From Bradyrhizobium diazoefficiens (lineage in GTDB: Bacteria > Pseudomonadota > Alphaproteobacteria > Rhizobiales > Xanthobacteraceae), in contig NZ_JAENXS010000002.1 in NCBI RefSeq assembly GCF_016612535.1, positions 806,001 to 870,000 of the forward strand: a DNA stretch of 64,000 bases, in the 5' to 3' direction. How positions within the stretch are numbered: position 1 is the stretch's first letter; each line of letters opens with the position of its first letter. The position numbers and the translations under genes are program-made. Below the pieces are notes generated by a model, which was not told the origin of the DNA, did no database searches, and worked only from the letters and a program-made list of their open reading frames with translations. Shown one piece after another: positions 27,484-36,044 of this stretch.

Positions 27484-28296
27484 TCACGCCGCCGCGGCGC
27501 CTTGTTGCGGGTTGATATCCTTCAGGCTCGCATCGCTGCGATGGACGGCGAGAATGTTGATGCCGAGCGCGAAGGGCCGGTAGCCATTGTCCACGAGCCA
27601 TTGCTCGAGTTGCCGGATATCCGTCTTGATCTTCTCGATCAGCAGGATCGGGCGATATTTTCTGATCGTCTCCCGGGCGCCGTTCAGCGCCTCCATCTCC
27701 ATGCCCTCGATGTCGATCTTGATGAAATCGGCGCGCGGCAGATTGAGCTCGTCCAGCGTCATCTTGCGCACGACGACGGTATTATCGGTGTAGTCGATCG
27801 GCTGACCAATGAATTCGTTGCTCGGGCGCGGCCGCAATTCCAGGCTGCCGAAGCTCGACGGCGTGAAATAGTCCGGATTTGGAATTTGCATCGTGCCGGC
27901 TTCGGAGGACACGGCCGCATGCACCGCCAGCGCATTGAAGCAGTTGTTGATGGCAATGTTGCCGGCCAGCGCATAATAGATCCGTTCCTGCGCTTCGATC
28001 GCGATCACCGAGCCCCAGCCCGTCATCGACGAGGCCCATTCGATCGTGTGCACGCCGATATTCGCGCCGCAGTCGACGGCGATCACGCCGTCACCATGGT
28101 GCTTTCGCCGCAACGCCAGCAATTCGAGCGCGATCTTGACTTCGCCGGGATCGAACGCAGCCGCTTCGAGGATCTGATACCCCACGCCGTAACCGCGGCC
28201 GGGACCGACCATGCGATAGTCGAAGCGGTTGACGATCATCGTTCCGTGATTGGACGAGGCCATGACGAAGGCCAGTTTTTGCCCCGCGATCGGCAT
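27484..28296 (-). CDS. FkbM-family SAM-dependent methyltransferase
   Basis: 270 residues from the ATG at 28296 (GAGGAG eight bases upstream). Rossmann SAM site: VIAVDCGANIGVHTIEWA (motif I) and SVIAIEAQERIYYALAGNI; FkbM core block FIKIDIEGMEMEALNGA and DELNLPRADF. FkbM enzymes O-methylate sugars or small metabolites. There is no adjacent polysaccharide or antibiotic cluster to indicate a substrate. Confidence 0.88.
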   Translation of the reverse strand: MPIAGQKLAFVMASSNHGTMIVNRFDYRMVGPGRGYGVGYQILEAAAFDPGEVKIALELLALRRKHHGDGVIAVDCGANIGVHTIEWASSMTGWGSVIAIEAQERIYYALAGNIAINNCFNALAVHAAVSSEAGTMQIPNPDYFTPSSFGSLELRPRPSNEFIGQPIDYTDNTVVVRKMTLDELNLPRADFIKIDIEGMEMEALNGARETIRKYRPILLIEKIKTDIRQLEQWLVDNGYRPFALGINILAVHRSDASLKDINPQQGAAAA

Positions 28297-28384
28297 TGCA
28301 GAATCTCCTCGAACCCAGAGTGAGATGCCACTATCGCAATGCCCGCTTATGCGGGGCTTGTCCCGGCGCATCTGCTCACCCTGG

Positions 28385-28495
28385 CATCATGCGCCTGTTT
28401 TGCCCGACAGGTCAAATATTATTCTGTTTCGCCGAAATTCGAAATTCCTCAGGCGTTTCTACTGTGCATGGGGTTGTTTTCGCGATTCCTGATCG
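28385..28495. repeat. Possible dispersed repeat remnant
   Basis: The stretch from TGCGCCTGTTTTGCCCGACA to GCATGGGGTTGTTTTCGCG resembles, from memory, a non-coding sequence found in many Bradyrhizobium intergenic regions. Only one copy is in this window, so the call cannot be confirmed here. Open frames across it are not considered genes. Confidence 0.3.
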
Positions 28496-28514
28496 GACCA
28501 GCACGAGGCCTGCT

Positions 28515-29435
28515 CTACCTCTGCCTTTGCGCGAGGTAGAACCCGCACAGCACCGTCACAAGGCCGGCGGCCTGCAATGCCGTCGGCGGCTCGCCGAGCA
28601 GCAGCCATCCCGTGAGCAGCGTCAGCGCCGGCACGCACGCCGGGAACACGGCCGCGCGCGCGACGCCGAGGCGCTGGACCGAGACGGCGAACAGATAGAG
28701 CGCCGCGGGACCGGCGAGCACGCCCTGCGCCAGCGCCTGGATGGCGTTTTCGGTGACGCCGATCGCCGCGACGCGCGCGAGCCCGCCGCCGGCGAGGTAG
28801 ATCGGCAGCAGCAGCAGCGACAGCACGTTGATGACGAGCGCAGCCGACACGGCGGAGACGCGCCAGTGGCGCAGCAACGCGCCGAAGCCCGCGAACATCA
28901 AGCCGGTCAGCACGAAGATCAAATCGCCCTGGACGCCGTCGATGCCGATATGGCCGATCGATTCCGCGCCGATTACGCCGAGCCCGCCGACGATGACGAT
29001 CGCGCCGGCCAGCCGCGAGGCCGAGATCTTCTCTTTCAGGAACAATGCGGCAAGCAACAGGCCGCCGAGCGTCGCGCAGGACGGCTGGATCACGCTGCCG
29101 TGGCCGAGCGGCACGAACAGGAACCCGGTGTAGGAGATCAGCGACATCACGGGACCGCCGAGCACCATCAGCACGAGCCCCCTGCTCCAGCCGATGCCGC
29201 AGAGATCGGAGATGCCGGCGCGCAGCACCAGCGGCAGAAAGGCGATGCCCGACCAGACATAACGATGCGCCAGCAGATCGACCGGTGTAAAGCCGACCTT
29301 CAGGCCGTGCCGGGTGCCGGCAAAGCCGAGCGCCCAGAACAGCGCTGCCGACAGCCCCGAGAGGACGCCGAGCAGCGCCTGCGTCGCATCGTTCGTTTGA
29401 GTGAGAGCGTCAGCGCCGCTCGTCCGCTGATCCAT
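28515..29435 (-). CDS. EamA/DMT family transporter
   Basis: 306 residues, ten hydrophobic helices in two EamA repeats (about 22-155 and 165-302). Markers: ALFWALGFAGTRHGL in the first helix, PLGHGSVIQPSCATLGGLLL in helix four region and VARAAVFPACVPALTLLTGWL in the second repeat. Likely a metabolite exporter of unknown substrate. It is monocistronic by spacing and shares strand with the flanking genes. Confidence 0.87.
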   Translation of the reverse strand: MDQRTSGADALTQTNDATQALLGVLSGLSAALFWALGFAGTRHGLKVGFTPVDLLAHRYVWSGIAFLPLVLRAGISDLCGIGWSRGLVLMVLGGPVMSLISYTGFLFVPLGHGSVIQPSCATLGGLLLAALFLKEKISASRLAGAIVIVGGLGVIGAESIGHIGIDGVQGDLIFVLTGLMFAGFGALLRHWRVSAVSAALVINVLSLLLLPIYLAGGGLARVAAIGVTENAIQALAQGVLAGPAALYLFAVSVQRLGVARAAVFPACVPALTLLTGWLLLGEPPTALQAAGLVTVLCGFYLAQRQR

Positions 29436-29509
29436 GGGGGCAAGCCTTATGTCAGTGCGAGGGTCGGCTCAACCCACGCGGCTGCAGGGCTGGCACGCGA
29501 TGGCCCAAA

Positions 29510-29929
29510 TCATCGTGCCTCGTCGCCAAACACCATGCGCCATCCCTTGCGCGTATCCATGTACTCCCGCACCTCGCGGATACGGTCGCCGGCCAGCGTG
29601 AATACGAAGCAATAGTCGTTGTCGTAAGCCTTGCCGCCGGCAAGCGTCGCGCGCATCCGCTCCTCCACGATCACGACATCGCCATCCGCGTAAACGCCGC
29701 GAAAACTGATATCGACGCCGGAGAACATCCGGTGCATCTCCTGCGCGATGAAGCGCGCGATCTGCTTGGCTCCGACCATGTGGTCGGTGTGATCGAGTGC
29801 GACCGCCGTGGCATTGCCCTTCGGCGCGATCCACTCGGCATCGTCCGTGAACAGCGCGGCGATGCGCTCGGTGTCGCGCGACGAAAAGGTCTTCCAGGCG
29901 TTGAGTACGATGTCCTTCGAGCTGATCAC
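29510..29929 (-). CDS. NTF2-like (SnoaL-type) protein
   Basis: 139 residues from a GTG at 29929 (GGGAGC upstream); a longer frame to 30016 overlaps the divergent gene and lacks similarity. A cone-shaped NTF2 fold is indicated by VLNAWKTFSSRDTERIAALF, DDAEWIAPKGNA, GAKQIARFIAQEM and EYMDTRKGWRMVFG at the end. Such proteins are ketosteroid-isomerase-like enzymes or ligand binders; the substrate is unknown. Confidence 0.8.
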   Translation of the reverse strand: MISSKDIVLNAWKTFSSRDTERIAALFTDDAEWIAPKGNATAVALDHTDHMVGAKQIARFIAQEMHRMFSGVDISFRGVYADGDVVIVEERMRATLAGGKAYDNDYCFVFTLAGDRIREVREYMDTRKGWRMVFGDEAR

Positions 29930-30060
29930 GATGCGCTCCCTCGGCTTGCGTTGATCGCAGGGGCCCCTTCTAGGCCGTGATGCGTGGCGCGGCTCGCCGC
30001 AATCGGACTCGGTCATCCCGCGGCTCTTCCGCCCGCGCCGGCATGCGCTATCATCCGCTG

Positions 30061-30624
30061 ATGTTGAGCTTCGAGACCTGCAACGCCGCGCGGCTACGCC
30101 GCGATCCCCGCTATGACGGCCGCTTCTTCACGGCGGTGAAGACGACGGGGATCTATTGCCGTCCGGTCTGCCCGGCCAAGCACCCGCTGAAGCGCAACGT
30201 TGCGTATTATCCGACGGCGGCAGCGGCCGAGGCGGCGGGCTTTCGGCCTTGCCTGCGCTGCCGGCCTGAGACCGCGCCGTTCTGCCCGGCCTGGAACGGC
30301 ACGCGTTCGACGGTCGCGCGTGCTCTGAAGCTCATCAATGAAGGTGCGCTCGACCAGGACTCGGTGGTGACCCTCGCGACGCGGCTCGGCATCTCGTCGC
30401 GTCACCTCGCACGCCTGTTCGAGCGCCACCTCGGCGCGACGCCACAGCAGCTTGCCAAGACGCTTCGCGTCCAGCGCGCCAAACGCCTGCTCGACGGCGG
30501 CGATCACACCATGACGGACATTGCGTTCCAATCCGGCTTCGCCAGCCTGCGCCGCTTCAACGCCGCCTTCGCCGAGCTCTATGGCCGCTCGCCATCGAGC
30601 CTGCGCGCACAGCGCAGGCCGTGA
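30061..30624 (+). CDS. Ada N-terminal zinc domain plus AraC-type HTH
   Basis: 187 residues. N-terminal Ada metal-binding domain (about 1-80) with four Cys: GIYCRPVCPAK and FRPCLRCRPE; then an AraC-type double helix-turn-helix (about 90-185: LATRLGISSRHLARLFERH and DIAFQSGFASLRRFNAAFAE). This is the promoter-sensing half of the adaptive response to DNA alkylation, where Cys methyl transfer from phosphotriesters turns on transcription. The usual C-terminal partner, an AlkA glycosylase or Ogt methyltransferase domain, is absent and no such gene follows. Confidence 0.88.
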   Translation: MLSFETCNAARLRRDPRYDGRFFTAVKTTGIYCRPVCPAKHPLKRNVAYYPTAAAAEAAGFRPCLRCRPETAPFCPAWNGTRSTVARALKLINEGALDQDSVVTLATRLGISSRHLARLFERHLGATPQQLAKTLRVQRAKRLLDGGDHTMTDIAFQSGFASLRRFNAAFAELYGRSPSSLRAQRRP

Positions 30625-30808
30625 TCGCTCGGAAAAACCCGGGGCTGAGGTCGAGCCCGTAAGTCAGGCTCACACGAACACGAACAGCGCGGCGGCTGCG
30701 AACAATGCGAGATGCCGGATCAGGACAAATGAAATGGCCGGGACAAAGCGCGGCCATGACGTCGTGGAAGCTTCGGCACTGAGCTCTCGGCTGAGTGCAA
30801 TGTCGGTC

Positions 30809-31060
30809 TTAGCGGGCGGAGCCCGTGGTCACGGTCGCCGTCTTCAGCTTGCGCGGCGTCAGCACGCTGGCCTGGAGCGGCGTCACGCTGATGGCGGGCG
30901 CGGTCACTTGCTGCTCGACGTGGGCAGCGCCGAGCACGCGGACCTGCACGGGCGAGACCGGAATACCGTTCGCCTCATAGACCGGCAGTTCGGCAGCGAA
31001 GGTGGCAGTCGAGCCCGCAAGAGTGAGGACGGCGGCTGCGATCGACAAAGTCTGATTCAT
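30809..31060 (-). CDS. Small exported protein, unknown
   Basis: 83 residues. A classical signal peptide (about 1-23, MNQTLSIAAAVLTLAGSTATF then AAE) leads a short mature part with repeated Val/Pro segments (PVYEANGIPVSPVQVRVLGA, VTAPAISVTPLQASVL). A proline-beta pattern suggests an extended envelope protein. No family was recognised. It is divergent from the M15-like gene across a 382-base region with direct repeats. Confidence 0.6.
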   Translation of the reverse strand: MNQTLSIAAAVLTLAGSTATFAAELPVYEANGIPVSPVQVRVLGAAHVEQQVTAPAISVTPLQASVLTPRKLKTATVTTGSAR

Positions 31061-31442
31061 GGTGATGCTCCAAAGAGAAGTTCGGAGCACATCTAATCCT
31101 GATTTGCTGCATTGCGATATGCGTCGCTGCAATGCAATATCGCGCCTCGTGCATGGCGATATGTTTAACGCGTCCATCGCCTTGGACAAACCCGCTCTGC
31201 CGCCTGCGTTGAAGGATGCAGAACTGCTTCGCCTCGCTCGCAACGATGAGGCCACAACGACCCTACTTCAGCGCCGCCGCCAGCCACGCGGGAACCGGAG
31301 TTGCATTCGGGCAACACTGGCCTGAAAAGCCCGTTTTGGGAGATTTGCGCCATTGCGTCGCCACACCGTCCGCCGAACAATTGACGCGCCGCGTGCTTGG
31401 CTGTGCAATCTGGTTCGCTCACGAACCTTGGAGGCAGGGATC
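31061..31442. other. Divergent intergenic region with direct repeats
   Basis: 382 bases between divergent genes. It holds three imperfect 15-mers (listed next) close to the minus-strand gene; the remaining 280 bases show no supported gene or RNA element. Confidence 0.4.
31106..31162. repeat. Three 15-nt direct repeats, candidate regulator sites
   Basis: GCTGCATTGCGATAT (31106-31120), GCTGCAATGCAATAT (31126-31140) and CGTGCATGGCGATAT (31148-31162) share the core GCAT-GC-ATAT at 20 to 22-base spacing, that is two helix turns. This placement, 46 to 100 bases upstream of the minus-strand gene at 31060, is typical of repeated operator sites. Confidence 0.45.
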
Positions 31443-32765
31443 ATGAATGATCGGCGGTCTCTTCTTGTGGCGGTCTCGTGCCCTTCGGCCGTAATGGCCG
31501 GTTGGCTGGCACTCTCGCTCTCTGCTTATGCCCCCGCCCTGATCGAGAACGGCGGCGCCAACGCGGCCGCGGTCTCCCGCGCGAAAGATCTCACCCGCCT
31601 CGAGCTTGCCGATATCCCGCGCGCGGCCACGATTGACGATGGCATCGCGCTCACCGCCGACATTGCCGCCGCCGCGGCTGCGACGCCGAGTGCGGCGATG
31701 ACCGAACCGGCCATGCCCGAGACACCGGCCCCCGGCGTGCAGCTCGCCTCGGCCGATCCGACCGAGATGCTTCCGGCGCCGCCCTCGCCCACATCTCAGA
31801 TTTCGCCCGCCCCCTCTTCCATCGAGAGCGAAGCCGCTCCCGTTGCCCGCGAGGCTGAGCCCACGCCGGAGCCCACCGTCAAGCTCGCCTCCGCCGATCC
31901 CGGCGACGTTGTGCCATCGGACGCGCTGTCGCCTGCAACGATCGCGAGCGGGCCCCTGGTGGAGAGCAAGGCGTCGCCGCCCGCCGATACCGTGGCCGTG
32001 CTCGATGAGTGCTTCGCCATGGATGCCTGCATCGACCGCTATCTCTGGGCGCTCTATCAGCGCACGCCGAAGGAAGATTCCATCAAGGTCGAGGACCGCC
32101 GCGCGGTCACCATCAAGCGCAAGGGCAAGATGATCACGGTGATGCGCAGCTTCACCAAGCTCGTCGACGAGGATTTTGCCTGGAAGGATCCGAAGGCGGC
32201 CGAGCACGCCAACATGGCGCTGATGGATTACGTCATCGGCGGCATGGACAAGAGCTTCAAGCAGAAGCTGTTTCGCACGCTGCTTGCGGCCGAAGCCGCC
32301 GGCCTTTCGCCGGGTATCACCAGCGCGTTCCGTGACGACTATCGGCAATCGATCGCAAGCGGCCTCCACGCAGCCTCCAACCGCTCTTATCACGGCGGCA
32401 GTCTTCGCGGCGGCTACGGTCACGGCATGGCAGCCGACATCGTCAGCACCAAGGGCGGCAACCGTGCGCAGCGCTGGGTCTCGACCGAAGTGTTGTGGAA
32501 GTGGGTCGATGCCAACGGCAAGGCGCTCGGCATCGGCCGGCCTTATCTGGACCACGATCCGCCGCATGTTGGTCCGATCGACGGCGCGGAATACATTTCG
32601 AAGCGTGGCATTGCGACCGACCGCAGGGAAGCCGCCAACGCCAAGTCGAAAAAGGCGCACGCTGTGGTCGGCGCCAAGCCGCCGAAGGCGCAGACCGCGC
32701 GCGAGCAGAAGAGCCCGGCTAAGCCACAGAAATCGGCCCAATCCGCCACGAAGCGGACGACCTGA
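31443..32765 (+). CDS. Envelope protein with D-Ala-D-Ala peptidase (M15)-like end
   Basis: 440 residues from the ATG at 31443 (GGAGGCAGGG upstream). A signal/anchor helix (about 8-32), then a long Ala/Pro/Glu-rich linker (about 40-185), then a folded domain (about 190-385). In it FRDDYRQSIASGLHAASNRS, YGHGMAADIV and LDHDPPHVGP carry His/Asp residues in the order expected for M15 (VanY-like) zinc peptidases, though spacing is not canonical. The tail is Lys/Ala-rich. Probably acts on peptidoglycan or binds it; catalytic activity is uncertain. Confidence 0.62.
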   Translation: MNDRRSLLVAVSCPSAVMAGWLALSLSAYAPALIENGGANAAAVSRAKDLTRLELADIPRAATIDDGIALTADIAAAAAATPSAAMTEPAMPETPAPGVQLASADPTEMLPAPPSPTSQISPAPSSIESEAAPVAREAEPTPEPTVKLASADPGDVVPSDALSPATIASGPLVESKASPPADTVAVLDECFAMDACIDRYLWALYQRTPKEDSIKVEDRRAVTIKRKGKMITVMRSFTKLVDEDFAWKDPKAAEHANMALMDYVIGGMDKSFKQKLFRTLLAAEAAGLSPGITSAFRDDYRQSIASGLHAASNRSYHGGSLRGGYGHGMAADIVSTKGGNRAQRWVSTEVLWKWVDANGKALGIGRPYLDHDPPHVGPIDGAEYISKRGIATDRREAANAKSKKAHAVVGAKPPKAQTAREQKSPAKPQKSAQSATKRTT

Positions 32766-32772
32766 TCCGGGG

Positions 32773-33585
32773 TTACGTGCGTGACGCCAGCAGCGGCACG
32801 AGACTCATCTCGGCCGATCCCGCCGCTTGCGTGCGGACGAGCACGGCAAAGACGGTTTCGACCGCAAGCCGCACCGCCGCTTCGATCGCCGTGCCCTTGG
32901 CGAGGTGCGCCGCGATCAGGCCGGTGAGGAGATCACCGGTGCCATAGGGCCGGATCGGCAGAAGTGGCGTCGCAAAGCGCGACAATTGGCCGTCGGCACA
33001 CAGGATCGTCTCCACCTGTCCCGCCGGCGTCTCGGAGAGAGTGCAGCCGGTGGCGACGACGTCGGTCCGGCGCTGCCCCGCAATCGCGGCCGCCGCAGCG
33101 CGCAAGCCATCCGCGTCCGCGATCTTGACGCCGGAGAGCAGCTCGAGCTCGAATTGGTTCGGCGTGATCAGGTGTGCCGCCGGCAACAGCCGGTGTCGCA
33201 CCACATCCAAAATACCGTCGGCGACATAGATGCGGCCGTCATCGCCGATGACGGGATCGCAGAGATAGACGAGCTTCGAATTGCGCGACAGCGCACGCCC
33301 GACGAAGTCGGCGATGACAACGGCGTTGTCGGACGAGCCGAGATAGCCGGTGACGAGCACGGCGGCCTCATCGACGAGGGCCCGCTCCTCGACGCCCTTC
33401 AGCAGATCCGCAACGAGCTCCGCGTCCAGCACGCGTCCACGCAAGGTCGGATAGCGCGGATGATTCGACAGCAGCGTCGTCGGCACCGCCGCGACGTTGA
33501 CGCCTTCGGCCTGCATGGCATGGACCGCGGCGCTGTTGCCGACATGACCATGGACCACCTGGCTTTGAATGGAGATGACGAGCAT
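32773..33585 (-). CDS. pdxY: Pyridoxal kinase
   Basis: 270 residues from the ATG at 33585. It phosphorylates pyridoxal to PLP in the salvage pathway. Ribokinase-fold markers: N-terminal SIQSQVVHGHVGNSAAV typical of PdxY/PdxK, substrate loop ending VPTTLLSNHPRY, CDPVIGDDGRIYVADG, ITPNQFELELLSG and the anion hole motif RPYGTGDLLTGLIAAHL (catalytic Asp). A longer frame to 33849 has no homologous sequence. Confidence 0.94.
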   Translation of the reverse strand: MLVISIQSQVVHGHVGNSAAVHAMQAEGVNVAAVPTTLLSNHPRYPTLRGRVLDAELVADLLKGVEERALVDEAAVLVTGYLGSSDNAVVIADFVGRALSRNSKLVYLCDPVIGDDGRIYVADGILDVVRHRLLPAAHLITPNQFELELLSGVKIADADGLRAAAAAIAGQRRTDVVATGCTLSETPAGQVETILCADGQLSRFATPLLPIRPYGTGDLLTGLIAAHLAKGTAIEAAVRLAVETVFAVLVRTQAAGSAEMSLVPLLASRT

Positions 33586-33818
33586 GGAGAGGTCCGTAGG
33601 ATCAATCGCGCCGCAAGGCAAGCGCTGCCGGGTCGCGAAGGCGCGGCGCTCGATCGCTCGGGCGTAGGACTGGGCCAGGTTAGCGATTCGTCGCGGGTTC
33701 GTCACGTCCGAGTGGTATGCCTCCCGGGCAACGGCAGCCGACCGAAAGCCACGATCGGCGTTGAACATACCTACCGTGCGGTATCTTTTCTCCTTCCTGC
33801 ACCTGCTCCAAGCCGACC

Positions 33819-34163
33819 ATGACGTCCACCTCCAATGCCTATGCAGCACTTGCCCTCGCCATCGTGCTCGAGGTGACTGCGTCCGCCTTTTTGCAGCAAT
33901 CCGCGCAATTCACCCGGCCCTGGCCGACGCTGGCGATGGTGCTGTTCTACGTCGCCTCGTTCTACGCGCTGTCAGTCGCGATCCGGGTCATTCCCCTGAG
34001 CGTTGCGTACGCGATCTGGGGCGGGGTCGGCATCATCCTGACCGCCACCGTCTCCTTCGTTCTGTTCCGCCAGATGCTGGACGCCGCAGCCTTCGTCGGA
34101 ATCGCCCTGATCGTCTCCGGGGTCCTGGTCATCAACCTGTTCTCACAGACGACGGCGCATTGA
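33819..34163 (+). CDS. Small multidrug resistance (SMR) efflux protein
   Basis: 114 residues, four membrane helices (about 8-26, 35-54, 60-82, 88-107). The essential membrane Glu of EmrE/QacE is present in LAIVLEVTASAFL (about residue 18), and YALSVAIRVIPLSVAYAIW is the typical second/third helix signature. It exports cationic drugs or guanidinium-like compounds using protons. The stop TGA shares its A with the next start (TGATG), so it is coupled to the TetR gene. Confidence 0.92.
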   Translation: MTSTSNAYAALALAIVLEVTASAFLQQSAQFTRPWPTLAMVLFYVASFYALSVAIRVIPLSVAYAIWGGVGIILTATVSFVLFRQMLDAAAFVGIALIVSGVLVINLFSQTTAH

Positions 34164-34732
34164 TGCCGGCGAGTGCCTACACCCGCGCCAAACAGCCCGA
34201 GCACGTGCGGCGCGCGCTGCTCGACTGCGCAGCCGCCATCGCCATGGACCACGGCGTCTCCGGCGTCACGGTGCAGGCGGTCGCGGCGGCGGCCGGCGTC
34301 ACCAAGGGCGGGCTGTTTCATCATTTTGGGAGCAAGCAGGCGCTGATCGAGGGCCTGTTCGCCGATCTGCTCGCCCGCGTCGATGCCGAGATCGACGCGG
34401 CCGTCGAGGCGGACCCGAAGCCACGCGGCAGTTTTACGCGCGCTTATGTGAATGCGGTATTCACCGGAAAAGCCTTCGGCTTCGCGACGCCGTGGGCAGC
34501 GCTGAGCATGGTCGTCGTCACTGATCCGTCTTTACGCACACTCTGGAACGAGTGGATGAAGGCGCGCCTGAAACGCCACCGTCCGACTGACGCCGCGCCA
34601 GAACTCCAGATCGTGCGTCTCGCCGCCGACGGCGCCTGGCTGTCGTTCGTCACCACGGGACAGACCCGCATGAGCGCCGATCTGCGAGCCGTGCACGACC
34701 GCCTGATCGCGCAGACGTTTCGGCGAGGGTAG
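34163..34732 (+). CDS. TetR family regulator
   Basis: 189 residues. N-terminal helix-turn-helix (about 12-60: VSGVTVQAVAAAAGVTKGGL then FHHFGSKQALIEGLF) and a C-terminal ligand-binding domain typical of TetR_C_6-like proteins. It overlaps the SMR gene by one base, so it probably controls the pump it is co-transcribed with. The frame is open far upstream (33761) only because it runs antiphase through the SMR gene. Confidence 0.9.
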   Translation: MPASAYTRAKQPEHVRRALLDCAAAIAMDHGVSGVTVQAVAAAAGVTKGGLFHHFGSKQALIEGLFADLLARVDAEIDAAVEADPKPRGSFTRAYVNAVFTGKAFGFATPWAALSMVVVTDPSLRTLWNEWMKARLKRHRPTDAAPELQIVRLAADGAWLSFVTTGQTRMSADLRAVHDRLIAQTFRRG

Positions 34733-34743
34733 CCGGACGACGT

Positions 34744-35121
34744 CTACTGGCTCTGCACAGGCCTTGACGGACGTGGTTTGGATCGGGCTGACTTTGCGCC
34801 AGACTTCGCCGGCGTACCTGGGGGCGGTGTATCGACCGACACCAGATAAGCCGCGAGCGCCTTGGCGGTGTCCGAACCCGCCGAATAATGGTCCTGGAGG
34901 AACCAGGACAGCGTGAGGGTGTAGCGCCCCTTCGCAAGCCCCCGCGGGCTACGATGGCAGGTCGCGCAGCCATCGGCAAAGAGCTTTTCGACCGATTTGC
35001 CGGCGTCGAGATTTTGCGCGGCCGCAAGGCTCGCCGTCAGCACGACGCTCGCTGCAGCAACAGTCCCAAGAATCACCAGAGGCGCGATGACCTCGCGCCC
35101 CGATCGAAATAGCGATCTCAA
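34744..35121 (-). CDS. Monoheme cytochrome c-like protein
   Basis: 125 residues. An N-terminal signal or anchor helix (about 10-35, ending LAAAQ), then one heme site CATCH (about 52-56) preceded by FADG. A possible distal ligand region is HYSAGSDTAKALAAYLVSVD. The tail is Pro/Lys/Arg-rich. It is smaller than a typical class I cytochrome c and lacks a clear Met ligand, so redox partner and role are unknown. Periplasmic. Confidence 0.75.
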   Translation of the reverse strand: MRSLFRSGREVIAPLVILGTVAAASVVLTASLAAAQNLDAGKSVEKLFADGCATCHRSPRGLAKGRYTLTLSWFLQDHYSAGSDTAKALAAYLVSVDTPPPGTPAKSGAKSARSKPRPSRPVQSQ

Positions 35122-35148
35122 TGTCGTCCCCTAGCCCGCGCCTCGCGG

Positions 35149-35328
35149 TTACGCCGCCAGCAACTGATCGAACTCCGGCGGGGCGTAAGCCTTGCCGTCC
35201 TGATCGGTAATGACGACCCGCCATCCTTCGCTCGCCCACACTTTTGCCTTCGCCACGATCAGCAACCGGCTCTCGCGGGCAAAACTGTACTTCTCATTCT
35301 CGCGTTCTGCGATCATCTTATAGGCCAA
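35149..35328 (-). CDS. Small conserved hypothetical protein
   Basis: 59 residues from a TTG at 35328, chosen for AGGGGA six bases upstream; an ATG at 35316 gives 55 residues without a ribosome site. Sequence AYKMIAERENEKYSFARESR is followed by LLIVAKAKVWASEGWRVVIT and a short acidic end. No membrane helix. The compact alpha/beta look suggests a small soluble protein, not assigned to a family. Confidence 0.55.
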   Translation of the reverse strand: MAYKMIAERENEKYSFARESRLLIVAKAKVWASEGWRVVITDQDGKAYAPPEFDQLLAA

Positions 35329-35473
35329 TGCGCATCCCCTTGCGGTGCCCTGCACCCGTTCTGGTCGTGGCAGCGGGCTTTGGCGGCAATTCGCCGGGAG
35401 CGTGGCAATTTCGTGCCGTCTACGGCAGCATTGTGCGCCAGCACCGGTTCCAGCCGAGTGACGGAGGTCAATC

Positions 35474-35593
35474 ATGCGGCGCATCATGAATGCGAGTCTG
35501 CTTGTCGGGAGCTTGTTCGCGGCCGCTCGCATCCGCGCCGCGCGGATCCGCCAGCCCGGCCCAAGCCCATCGCCGCCGCGACGGAACCGATAG
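35474..35593 (+). CDS. Possible 39-residue exported peptide or degraded gene
   Basis: ATG at 35474 with GGAGG seven bases upstream and a signal-like start (MRRIMNASLLVGSLFAAAR), then an Arg/Pro-rich tail with no plausible fold, ending at TAG 35591-35593. The strong ribosome site and export-like N-terminus suggest a real start; the odd tail suggests a frameshift remnant. Low confidence. Confidence 0.3.
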   Translation: MRRIMNASLLVGSLFAAARIRAARIRQPGPSPSPPRRNR

Positions 35594-35607
35594 CGCCCGC
35601 GATCCGC

Positions 35608-35886
35608 TCAGTGGACGCGGATGACGTGTGGGCGGCCGAGGTCAATCAGCCCCTGCACGGCCGACAGACGATCGTCCAGCGCGGCAATGGTGAGCAACAG
35701 ATTGTTGCGGCGCTCGTCGAGCAGGCCCATCTCGGCGCCGGAGAGCTTTGCACTCGTCCGCTCCTTGTGGATGCCGTCGAGGGATTTGCGCAAGCCGGCG
35801 ATCAGGCCGGCCAGTTGCTTGGCCTCTTTGGTCATCGACCGCTTCGCGACATTTTGGCGGCGCGTTTCCGCCTGTCCTTGTCTCAT
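35608..35886 (-). CDS. Small coiled-coil protein, unknown
   Basis: 92 residues from the ATG at 35886, chosen because GGGAGG lies six bases upstream (two nearer upstream ATGs overlap that site). Nearly all helical: KQLAGLIAGLRKSLDGIHKE, LSGAEMGLLDERRNNLLLTI and AALDDRLSAVQGLI have heptad-like hydrophobic spacing. No cysteines, no export signal. Function unknown. Confidence 0.55.
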   Translation of the reverse strand: MRQGQAETRRQNVAKRSMTKEAKQLAGLIAGLRKSLDGIHKERTSAKLSGAEMGLLDERRNNLLLTIAALDDRLSAVQGLIDLGRPHVIRVH

Positions 35887-36005
35887 CGTCATCCTCCCGT
35901 GCCCCACTGCCCCGGTTGGATGCTTACAGCTTTCGATAGAGATATTACGATCGATGAAATCTGCGCGCGAAGAACTGCTTTAAATTGTAAGGGCCTTTCC
36001 GTGCA

Positions 36006-36031
36006 AAAGCCCGGCGCGAAGGCCGGGCTTT
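36006..36031 (-). terminator. Rho-independent terminator after SH3 gene
   Basis: Perfect 10-bp stem AAAGCCCGGC / GCCGGGCTTT with a 6-base loop, followed on the minus strand by TTTTGC. It ends transcription of the SH3-domain gene that stops at 36045. Confidence 0.8.
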
Positions 36032-36044
36032 CGTTGATAAAATG

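Noticed and set aside
28339..28539. 66-codon plus-strand frame (MPAYAGLVPAHLL...)
   Set aside because: Runs through a probable dispersed repeat, overlaps the end of the EamA gene and has no ribosome site.
30650..30760. Possible small hydrophobic protein on the minus strand
   Set aside because: A hydrophobic stretch exists in one frame but no start codon or ribosome site precedes it.
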